5,983 bases of DNA from NCBI GenBank assembly GCA_003161195.1, contig PMOV01000101.1:13211-19193 (forward strand), read 5' to 3'. Within the stretch, counting starts at the first letter, position 1; every line of letters starts with the position of its first letter. Both the position numbers and the translations under genes were made by a program. This document shows, in pieces, positions 1-5,983 of the stretch. This DNA comes from Acidobacteriota bacterium (GTDB lineage Bacteria; Acidobacteriota; Terriglobia; Acidiferrales; UBA7541). Under the pieces are notes generated by a model. It did no database searches. It was not told the origin of the DNA and was given only the letters and a program-made list of their open reading frames with translations.

Positions 1-22
1 GCCGCGGCTGCACGCTTTGTCG

Positions 23-52
23 TTGCGGAGGCCGCGTCTGGTCGGCTATAGT
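23..52 (+). promoter_or_regulatory. possible sigma70-type promoter upstream of ompH
   Basis: A -35-like TTGCGG (23-28) and a -10-like TATAGT (47-52, five of six consensus bases) are separated by 18 nt. Transcription would begin near 59 and give a leader of about 130 nt before the ompH-like start at 188. The -35 matches only its first three bases. A second A/T-rich patch (TATATA/TATAAA, 129-136) lies closer to the gene but has no -35 at a normal distance. If the gene is cotranscribed with something to the left of the window, neither may be used. Confidence 0.3.
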
Positions 53-145
53 ATGAAGTTTGCAAAGCGCCTTGCGGGCCTGGTGTGCGGCCCCGGTTTT
101 GCCTTGCGCAGGAATTTCTCGCCAATTTTATATAAAAGTGGCGCA

Positions 146-168
146 GGTCAGACGGAACCCGTCTGGCC
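146..168 (+). promoter_or_regulatory. hairpin just upstream of the ompH ribosome binding site
   Basis: GGTCAGACGG (146-155) and CCGTCTGGCC (159-168) form a 10-bp inverted repeat around a 3-nt loop AAC, with one T-G wobble pair. It ends seven bases before the Shine-Dalgarno AAGGAG (176-181). No T-run follows, so it is not an intrinsic terminator. It could stabilise the mRNA 5' end, influence ribosome access, or be a protein-binding inverted repeat in DNA. The structure is plain in the sequence; the role is unknown. Confidence 0.5.
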
Positions 169-187
169 AAAACTTAAGGAGAATACA

Positions 188-820
188 GTGAATCGCAGAT
201 TTGTATTTCACACCGCCGCGCTGCTCGCTCTGTCGCTGCTCGGCACCGCCGCAATCCAGGCGCAAGGCACCGCCCCAGGCGCGGCCTCGTCCGGCAAAGT
301 CGGCGTCGTAGATGTGCGCCAGGCCATCGTGGCCACCGCCGAAGGCAAGCAAGCTTCCGCGGAATTGCAATCGCAGTTCGCCGCTCGCCAGTCGGAGCTC
401 GAGGGCCTGAACAAGGAAATCGCCGACATCCGCCAGAAGCTTTCCCTTGGCGACAAGCTCAGCCAGGACGAAGGCACGCGCTTGCAGCGCCGGGGCGAAC
501 TGCTGACGCGCCAATTGCAGCGCAAGCAGGACGAGTATCAGGAAGACGTCAACGCCGCCCAGGCCGACGTGGTCGACCGCATCGGCCGCAAGATGATCGA
601 TGTGCTGGACCGCTACGCGCGCGAAAACGGGTTCGTCATCGTGTTCGATTCTTCCGCGCAAAATTCCCCGGTCCTGTACAAGTCCACGCAGATCGACGTG
701 ACGCAGGACATCATCCACCTCTACGACCAGGCTTATCCAGTCAAGAGCGGCACGCCGGCCACCAGCAAGCCCGCGGCGAGCAAGCCCGCGACTCCGCCGC
801 CCGCCAAGCCCAACCGTTAG
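188..820 (+). CDS. OmpH/Skp-family periplasmic chaperone
   Basis: This encodes a 210-aa exported chaperone of the OmpH/Skp family. Known members hold unfolded outer-membrane proteins in the periplasm on their way to the BAM complex. I chose the GTG at 188 because AAGGAG (176-181) sits six bases upstream and because a clean signal peptide begins there: NRR, then hydrophobic TAALLALSLLGTAAI, with likely cleavage after about A25. The frame stays open upstream to 17, but that part is not signal-like. The mature protein has the family layout: strand KVGVVDVRQAI (37-47), a long charged helical arm rich in Q/E/K/R (about 50-130) with coiled-coil character, then the C-terminal core GFVIVFDSS (148-156) and DVTQDIIHLYDQAYP (170-184). 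A Pro/Ala/Lys tail (about 187-210) extends past the core. Length fits the family (E. coli Skp is about 160 aa) apart from that tail. No lpxD or bamA partner is visible: a terminator follows and the gene to the left is outside the window. Confidence 0.88.
   Translation: MNRRFVFHTAALLALSLLGTAAIQAQGTAPGAASSGKVGVVDVRQAIVATAEGKQASAELQSQFAARQSELEGLNKEIADIRQKLSLGDKLSQDEGTRLQRRGELLTRQLQRKQDEYQEDVNAAQADVVDRIGRKMIDVLDRYARENGFVIVFDSSAQNSPVLYKSTQIDVTQDIIHLYDQAYPVKSGTPATSKPAASKPATPPPAKPNR
764..790 (+). repeat. short direct repeat encoding SKPA units in the OmpH tail
   Basis: AGCAAGCCCGCG occurs at 764-775 and again at 779-790, a 15-nt (5-codon) period encoding SKPAA/SKPAT. It lies in the low-complexity Pro/Ala/Lys tail of the OmpH-like protein. 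Such tails can grow and shrink by slippage, and the tail is probably disordered. Confidence 0.6.
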
Positions 821-867
821 TTCTCATCGCGGCGTGGTTCGCGCCGCGCAGCATTGGCTATCCGACG

Positions 868-906
868 AAAAACCCCCGCGCACTTTGCGCGGGGGTTTTT
901 GTTTTT
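868..906 (+). terminator. strong intrinsic terminator between convergent genes
   Basis: AAAAACCCCCGCGC (868-881) pairs perfectly with GCGCGGGGGTTTTT (887-900) around the loop ACTTT: 14 bp with a G/C-rich core. The T-run continues as TTTTT-G-TTTTT to 906, as expected for Rho-independent termination of the + strand ompH-like transcript 48 bases after its stop. Read on the minus strand, the stem also ends in five T. It could therefore stop the convergent transcript of the TPR gene (stop at 1000) as well, though with a shorter T-run. Confidence 0.92.
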
Positions 907-949
907 CCGTTGAGCAGGCCAGCGCTCTTCAGCCTGCACTCTGGTTTTG

Positions 950-990
950 CTGTGCGCGCTCTGCGGTCTTTGTGTAACTCTTTGGTTGAA
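950..990. repeat. degenerate 9-nt-period intergenic repeat
   Basis: On the + strand the bases fall into units that each start with CT: CTGTGCGCG (950-958), CTCTGCGGT (959-967), CTTTGTGTA (968-976) and, after one extra A, CTCTTTGGT (978-986) followed by TGAA. The reverse strand reads as ACCAAAGAG / TACACAAAG / ACCGCAGAG. This resembles, from memory, the dispersed 'CTCTGTGGT'-type tandem found between genes in many environmental bacteria, which is often mistranslated as TTEDTED- or HRGHRG-like peptides. It lies in the 3' region between two convergent genes, a typical site. The copy is short and worn, so the family assignment is tentative. Confidence 0.4.
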
Positions 991-999
991 CCTTGCGCC

Positions 1000-2976
1000 C
1001 TACGGCTTCTCCGGTGGCTCCGCGTCCGGCGGCGGCACGTTCTTCGGCGCACCGATGGTATTCGTGGTATCCACCGAAAACAACTTGAAATCCGTAAGCG
1101 TATGACTGTGGTGATAGCGCTTCCCATGCAGCTCCAGGTACATATCCGCGTACCACGGCAGCCATAACTCCGAAGCGCCATTGCCAAAGCTCACCGGTCC
1201 ATAATCGATCGACAAATGATCGCGCGCCAGTTCTAAATCCTTTATCGGCTCGCGCAAATCAGACTCCACGTGCAGCACGTTGTAGCTGCTCGCCGCCACC
1301 CACACGCGTCCCTTCAGGGGAATCTCTTCCGTCTTCGTTTTCGTCTCCCATAGCCGCAGATACGACTTCATCCCCGGGCGCTGCTCAAAATGCAGAATCC
1401 ATGCCGCCTTGCCGCGCCATTGCCCCAGGCCCTCGCACTTGAAACTCAGCGCTTTGGCAAATCCCGGGTGAAACACGTCCACGCCCAGGCTCACCAGTCC
1501 CACCGTCGCCAGCGACGTCGGAAATTCATCGGTATTCTTTCCGCCGTCCCGCCGCTCATCCAGAAACACCAGCCCATCCTTGGATTTTTCCGTGAACACC
1601 ATGTACTGAAAATTCTTGTCGCGGATCTGCGTCACTTCGCCTTTGCCGTTCACCTCTTCGTGCTGGATGTGCTCGGTGGCCAGAAATTTTTCCAGACTCT
1701 CCAGTTGCCGTTCGGTGTTCGCGCTGGTGCGCTCCATCACGTCGTCCACCGCGCAGGGCACGTCCGACGCCACGCTGGGCGCCGCGCTATCGACATTGGG
1801 CGGAGCCCACGCCGTCACCGTCGCCGCCTCCATTGTCGGCAACAGGGCGGCGCTCGCCGTCGACGCTTTCCCAGTCTCCGCACCCGGCGCACCCGGCGCC
1901 GTGATCGCCACTTCAGACGTCGCGCCGGCCGTCGCCAGACTATCCAGTTGCGCTCTGGCCACCGCCGCACTCGGGGCGTTCGGATAATCATGCAGCACGC
2001 TCTTCAGCTCCAGCGCCGCGCCCTCCCGATTTCCCTCGGCTTCCAGCACTTCGCCCAGCAGCGTGCGCGCCGGCGCAGCATTCTCCCCGCCAAACTCTTC
2101 CGCCCGCTGTGCATGCTCCTGCGCCTTGGGATAGTTCCGCAGTTGCGCGTAGGCATTCGCCAGCAGCAGGTGGGCCCGCGAAGAGTTGCTGTTCACTTGC
2201 AGCGCCTTCTCGAGCGTCTGCACCGCCGGCGACCACTGGCTGGTGTCCACCTGCACATACCCCAGCCCGAGCAGCGCCTTCTCGTTCGTTGGAGCGTTCG
2301 TCACGGCCTTCTGAAAGTGCTGGCCCGCCGAGGAAAGGTCATGTCCATCGAGCGCCAGCATTCCCAGCAAATACGCCACATCTCCGTTGTTGGGCGCCAG
2401 TTGCTCGGCCTTGCTTAAGTGCTTCAGCGCCTCGGCGTTCTTTTTCTTCTGCATCGCCGCCATGCCTTTATCGATCTCTTTCACCGCGTTCGGTGGCACT
2501 ACCACCGGCCGGCCTCCCGTGGCCACCTCGGACTCTGGGTGCAGATAAACGAAAACGTACTGGATCCGGTTTGTCACCGACTGCAATACCTCGACTTGCT
2601 CCTTCACCGGCTTATATCCCGTAGCTTGCACTTCCACGCGGCAATCTCCAAACGGGACGCTCAAAAACTGCGCTACGGGCCCGTCGTCCTTCGCCGGCCG
2701 CGTCAGATTTAACCCCACGAGCGGGCAGTTCAGTTTAACCATAGCCGTTTCAGTAAGTTGCAGACCGGATGCCTCTCGCACGCTGACATACACGTGCGAA
2801 CCCGCCGAACTCAACACCGCCACGTTCGAGGAGGCCCCCATGCTCGGGTTAATCACGCTCGTCGGGTTCGTCGCGTCATCCCCCTGCCCTCGCGATTCGC
2901 AGACCAAGACCGCCGCCAGCAGGCATACCCATGCCGCACGTGTCGCGATAGACCGGTATTTCAGACGATTCGACAT
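1000..2976 (-). CDS. exported TPR protein with uncharacterised C-terminal domain
   Basis: This encodes a 658-aa protein. The start is the ATG at 2976-2974: the mRNA has AGGGG (2987-2983) six bases before it, and the signal peptide begins at once (NRLKYRSIATR, then hydrophobic AAWVCLLAAVLVC, likely cleavage near G30). The frame is open to 3411, but that extension runs through the rimP promoter and start. Residues about 55-145 look like a small beta-sandwich (carboxypeptidase-regulatory/PEGA type), ending SVPFGDCRVEVQATGYKP; C84 and C112 could form a disulfide. TPR-like helices fill about 165-345, for example NAEALKHLSKAEQLAPNN and SAGQHFQKAVTNAPTNEKAL, roughly four to five repeats. A low-complexity Ala/Pro/Thr linker follows (about 350-405). 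Residues 412-640 form a predicted mixed alpha/beta domain with the run KGRVWVAASSYNVLHVESDL. I cannot name it; it recalls LolA-like folds in which a beta-sheet reports on how an outer-membrane substrate is held. The tail is Pro-rich. C26 lacks a good lipobox (VLVC), so a lipoprotein is unlikely. The function is not known; export and protein-protein contacts are the safe inferences. Confidence 0.8.
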   Translation of the reverse strand: MSNRLKYRSIATRAAWVCLLAAVLVCESRGQGDDATNPTSVINPSMGASSNVAVLSSAGSHVYVSVREASGLQLTETAMVKLNCPLVGLNLTRPAKDDGPVAQFLSVPFGDCRVEVQATGYKPVKEQVEVLQSVTNRIQYVFVYLHPESEVATGGRPVVVPPNAVKEIDKGMAAMQKKKNAEALKHLSKAEQLAPNNGDVAYLLGMLALDGHDLSSAGQHFQKAVTNAPTNEKALLGLGYVQVDTSQWSPAVQTLEKALQVNSNSSRAHLLLANAYAQLRNYPKAQEHAQRAEEFGGENAAPARTLLGEVLEAEGNREGAALELKSVLHDYPNAPSAAVARAQLDSLATAGATSEVAITAPGAPGAETGKASTASAALLPTMEAATVTAWAPPNVDSAAPSVASDVPCAVDDVMERTSANTERQLESLEKFLATEHIQHEEVNGKGEVTQIRDKNFQYMVFTEKSKDGLVFLDERRDGGKNTDEFPTSLATVGLVSLGVDVFHPGFAKALSFKCEGLGQWRGKAAWILHFEQRPGMKSYLRLWETKTKTEEIPLKGRVWVAASSYNVLHVESDLREPIKDLELARDHLSIDYGPVSFGNGASELWLPWYADMYLELHGKRYHHSHTLTDFKLFSVDTTNTIGAPKNVPPPDAEPPEKP

Positions 2977-3000
2977 GCCACACCCCTGAGGACTGTCACT

Positions 3001-3045
3001 GTAGCCTGCAAAGCTGTGGTTCCCTGGCGGGAGCCACGGCGCTAC
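3001..3045. promoter_or_regulatory. bulged hairpin in the 5' leader of the TPR gene
   Basis: An outer 5-bp stem pairs GTAGC (3001-3005) with GCTAC (3041-3045). An inner stem pairs 3013-3024 (GCTGTGGTTCCC) with 3029-3040 (GGGAGCCACGGC) around the loop TGGC. Seven unpaired bases lie on one side only. As + strand RNA, the two imperfect positions become G-U pairs; as minus strand RNA (the direction of the TPR transcript) they become A-C mismatches. The fold is therefore better in the direction with no known transcript. Its role is unknown. Confidence 0.35.
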
Positions 3046-3057
3046 CTTGGAGGCGTT

Positions 3058-3086
3058 AGTATACTCAGGCTGGCACGGTTTTTCAG
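3058..3086 (-). promoter_or_regulatory. candidate promoter for the TPR gene
   Basis: Read on the minus strand, CTGAAA (3086-3081) and a perfect-looking TATACT (3063-3058) are 17 nt apart. Transcription would start near 3051, giving a leader of about 75 nt before the ATG at 2976. The -10 lies in the palindrome AGTATACT (3058-3065), so the same bases also read TATACT on the + strand, but no -35 is found there. The -35 match is moderate. Confidence 0.45.
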
Positions 3087-3127
3087 CATCAGCAAAGCGG
3101 CAAGTCCCGCTCCCTGGCCACCGTATC

Positions 3128-3156
3128 TTGCTTTTGCCGTGTAGCCGGAATATACT
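3128..3156 (+). promoter_or_regulatory. sigma70-type promoter for rimP-nusA-infB
   Basis: TTGCTT (3128-3133) and TATACT (3151-3156) are separated by the ideal 17 nt. The start of transcription would be about 3162-3164, giving a leader of about 100 nt before the rimP GTG at 3263. This is the best promoter match in the window, and it sits where the conserved operon needs one. It points away from the TPR gene, making the region divergent. Confidence 0.65.
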
Positions 3157-3187
3157 CTTCTTTCGCTCTGAAGCGGGTCGCACGGTC

Positions 3188-3210
3188 AGTGGGCGCAAGC
3201 CCACTTTTTT
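3188..3210 (+). terminator. terminator-like hairpin in the rimP leader (candidate attenuator)
   Basis: AGTGGGC (3188-3194) pairs perfectly with GCCCACT (3199-3205) around GCAA, a GNRA tetraloop. A run of T begins at 3205 and continues to 3210. This is a full Rho-independent terminator signature, about 25-45 nt after the predicted transcription start and 52 bases before the rimP start codon. Being downstream of the promoter and upstream of the first gene, it fits a premature terminator controlling the operon. Premature-terminator leaders have been proposed for rimP operons in other bacteria by comparative attenuation screens. NusA enhances hairpin-dependent termination, so feedback by the operon's own product is a reasonable guess. 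Confidence 0.7.
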
Positions 3211-3262
3211 GTTGCCGCCGGTTGCAGTGCACGCCGGCCGGGTTCGGTTGGGGAGTCTCCGC

Positions 3263-3817
3263 GTGATTCTGGATAAAATCCGGGATGCCGCCGAGCGGGT
3301 CGCCCGTTCGGAAGGCTTGGAAATCGTTGACGTTGAGTGGAAAGTTGGCCGGGAGCGCTTCTTAAGGGTGTACATCGACCGGGTACCCACGCCAGCGGGC
3401 CGGTCGTCCAACGGCCATGCGGGGGAAGGGATCCGAAGTGAAGGAGTCGAGGGGGTGGAAGCCCCTAAGTCACCCTACGCCCAGATCAGCCACTCGGATT
3501 GCGAGCGCGTCAGCCAGCAACTGAGCGTCATCCTCGACGTTGAGGATTTGATTCCGGGCGCCGCGGGTTACACGCTGGAAGTCAGCTCCCCCGGTATGGA
3601 TCGCGCTTTGACCAAGCCCGAGCATTTCACGCGTTTCGCGGGCCGGCTGGCGAAGATCACCACTGCGGAACCGGTGGGCGACGCCAAGTTTTTTGAAGGC
3701 CGCTTGGCCGGCTTCAGCGACGGCAAGGTGCATCTCACGCTGAAGGGAAAGGAAGCTCGCACCGTGGAGCTCCCGTTGCACGTGATTCGCAAGGCGAATC
3801 TGGTCGTGGAGTTTTAA
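3263..3817 (+). CDS. rimP: ribosome maturation factor RimP
   Basis: RimP binds the 30S subunit in the cytoplasm and assists late maturation of the 16S rRNA/protein S12 region. The GTG at 3263 is chosen because GGGGAG (3250-3255) lies seven bases upstream and because the family N-terminus starts there (ILDKIRDAAERVARSEGLEI). The frame is open to 3047, but that would run back through the promoter and leader hairpin. The protein is 184 aa. The N-terminal alpha/beta domain carries FLRVYIDR (33-40) and DCERVSQQLSVILDVEDLIP (79-98). The signature YTLEVSSPGMDRAL (103-116) is followed by the C-terminal SH3-like barrel (about 118-184), ending in the typical IRKANLVVEF. A Gly/Glu/Ser-rich stretch at about 41-73 replaces a short loop, making the protein some 30 residues longer than E. 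coli RimP (about 150 aa). It is first in the operon, with nusA 57 bases downstream. Confidence 0.95.
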   Translation: MILDKIRDAAERVARSEGLEIVDVEWKVGRERFLRVYIDRVPTPAGRSSNGHAGEGIRSEGVEGVEAPKSPYAQISHSDCERVSQQLSVILDVEDLIPGAAGYTLEVSSPGMDRALTKPEHFTRFAGRLAKITTAEPVGDAKFFEGRLAGFSDGKVHLTLKGKEARTVELPLHVIRKANLVVEF

Positions 3818-3874
3818 AGGCCCTGCAGTTGGGGCCACGAGATTTTTGCAAGCACTGGAGATGTAAAGGTACAA
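3818..3874 (+). other. rimP-nusA spacer with nusA ribosome binding site
   Basis: This 57-bp spacer contains a small hairpin (GGCCC 3819-3823 with GGGCC 3832-3836) that lacks a T-run, so it is not a terminator. The nusA Shine-Dalgarno is AAAGG (3865-3869), five bases before the ATG at 3875. I see no promoter. The arrangement is consistent with cotranscription of rimP and nusA. Confidence 0.6.
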
Positions 3875-5464
<1,590 letters not shown>

Positions 5465-5657
5465 AATCCACACGGTGGCACGCGTGGGGGCGAATTGTCG
5501 CCTCAGCGCACCAGGCTCGCCCGACGCCTGCCACAACGCACGAAACAGGGCGCGAAGCACAGGCCAACGGAACCTGAGAACGACGGAGCGGGAAGCGCAG
5601 TAAACGGCACGAGCAAAGATTCGGAACAGACGACCGCCACGCGGTCCATAGGATTAA
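5465..5657 (+). promoter_or_regulatory. T-poor nusA-infB spacer / infB leader
   Basis: This 193-bp gap has no convincing gene. The ylxR and ylxQ/L7Ae-like genes, which sit here in many bacteria, are absent. A small hairpin GGCGA-ATTG-TCGCC (5489-5502) lies near the left end and has no T-run. From 5521 to 5640 only 5 of 120 bases are T, against a far higher share elsewhere in the window; the RNA would be A/C/G-rich with little scope for A-U or G-U pairing. I found no sigma70-like promoter, so infB is most simply read through from nusA. The infB ribosome binding site is weak: AGGA (5650-5653), four bases before the ATG. Confidence 0.5.
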
Positions 5658-5983
5658 ATGAACGACGCAAATCAAGTACGCATCAACGAACTGGCCCGTG
5701 AACTCGAGGTCAAGGCCAAAGCCATCATTGACCTCCTGCCGGGTTACGGTGTCACGGAGAAAAAGACGCACTCCAGCTCCATCCCCGTCGACGTCGCGGA
5801 AAAAGTTCGCAGAAAACTAGCAGGCGGCGCTGACGAAGAGCCCGCCACGCCCGCCGCCGCATCACCGAAACCGGCCACCGCTCCGAGCGCCCCGGCTCCG
5901 CAAGCGCCCGCTTCTCCAGCGTCCAGCGCACCCGGAGCAGTTGCCCCTGGGCCGCCAGCGCCCCCCGTCCGGCAAGCTGTTCC
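5658..5983 (+). CDS. infB: translation initiation factor IF-2, N-terminal part (runs off window)
   Basis: IF-2 is the GTPase that brings initiator fMet-tRNA to the 30S subunit and promotes subunit joining. Only the first 108 codons are inside the window and the frame is open at the right edge. The start is fixed: an in-frame TAA (5655-5657) directly precedes the ATG at 5658, with AGGA (5650-5653) four bases upstream. Residues about 7-55 match the small IF2-N helical domain (VRINELARELEVKAKAIIDL, then GVTEKKTHSSSIPVDVAEKV and RRKL). From about residue 56 the sequence becomes a Pro/Ala/Ser-rich linker (for example APSAPAPQAPASPASS), the variable, probably disordered segment that precedes the GTPase domain in many IF-2 proteins. 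The GTPase and tRNA-binding domains lie beyond the window. The gene is third in the rimP-nusA-infB order. Confidence 0.93.
   Translation, partial: MNDANQVRINELARELEVKAKAIIDLLPGYGVTEKKTHSSSIPVDVAEKVRRKLAGGADEEPATPAAASPKPATAPSAPAPQAPASPASSAPGAVAPGPPAPPVRQAV

Noticed and set aside
1..51. C-terminus of an upstream gene (frame ending at TAG 49-51)
   Set aside because: Only 16 codons are visible, all frames are open over most of this stretch, and the peptide shows no family signature such as the terminal Phe of an outer-membrane barrel.
17..187. N-terminal extension of the OmpH-like protein
   Set aside because: The upstream in-frame part is not signal-like and crosses the leader hairpin. The GTG at 188 has an ideal ribosome binding site and begins a classical signal peptide.
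1390..2418. A 342-codon open frame on the + strand inside the TPR gene
   Set aside because: The product is extremely Arg/His/Gln-rich with no domain pattern, as expected for an antisense shadow. The minus strand reading has a signal peptide and TPR repeats.
2977..3411. N-terminal extension of the TPR protein to 803 residues
   Set aside because: It would run opposite the rimP promoter, leader and start. The extension is basic and low in pattern, while a signal peptide with a ribosome binding site starts at 2976.
3861..3866. ATG-TAA start-stop minigene right before nusA
   Set aside because: GGAG abuts the ATG with no spacer, so it would not be used efficiently. It is most likely a chance overlap with the nusA ribosome binding region.
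5489..5502. Hairpin GGCGA-ATTG-TCGCC after nusA as a terminator
   Set aside because: It is only about five to seven pairs and no T-run follows; the downstream bases are nearly T-free.
5495..5701. A 68-codon + strand frame across the nusA-infB spacer, considered as ylxR
   Set aside because: It lacks the Cys-containing RTCVGC-type signature of YlxR, starts at a poor ATG without a Shine-Dalgarno, and overlaps the start of infB. Its openness follows from the lack of T.

Overview
The window looks like chromosomal core-gene DNA from a GC-rich diderm (Gram-negative-type) bacterium. Acidobacteriota is the best guess. This rests on recall of how NusA (IEMLSREKHIEPAVVVSAIE) and the IF-2 N-domain (LLPGYGVTEKKTHSSSIPVD) read in that phylum, on the secreted TPR protein with an unnamed C-terminal domain, and on a periplasmic OmpH/Skp chaperone, which implies an outer membrane. 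No database search was possible, so the phylum is an inference.

Layout. (1) Positions 1-187 are a leader with a possible promoter and a strong hairpin directly before the ribosome binding site. (2) 188-820 (+) encodes an OmpH/Skp-family periplasmic chaperone with a GTG start. (3) 868-906 is a very strong intrinsic terminator placed between two convergent genes. (4) 901-999 holds a degenerate 9-nt-period intergenic repeat. (5) 1000-2976 (-) encodes a 658-aa exported protein: signal peptide, small beta-sandwich-like domain, TPR array, Ala/Pro/Thr linker, and a C-terminal domain I cannot name with certainty. (6) 2977-3262 is a 286-bp divergent promoter region. It contains a good sigma70-type promoter for the + strand and a terminator-like hairpin with a GCAA loop in the rimP leader. 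(7) 3263-3817 (+) is rimP, 3875-5464 (+) is nusA, and 5658 to the right edge (+) is the start of infB. The 193-bp gap between nusA and infB is almost free of T.

How the genes work together. rimP-nusA-infB is the widely conserved operon joining 30S ribosome maturation (RimP), transcription elongation/termination/antitermination (NusA) and translation initiation (IF-2). A terminator-like hairpin in its leader would let transcription termination, possibly through NusA itself, feed back on operon expression. The left half serves the cell envelope: OmpH escorts outer-membrane proteins across the periplasm, and the TPR protein is exported and probably works in protein-protein contacts there.

I found no mobile element, CRISPR array, tRNA or rRNA. 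The long open frames opposite nusA and opposite the TPR gene are compositional shadows. Nothing here is clearly a new biological system. The best leads are the rimP leader attenuator candidate, the uncharacterised TPR protein, the roughly 30-residue insertion in RimP and the T-depleted infB leader.
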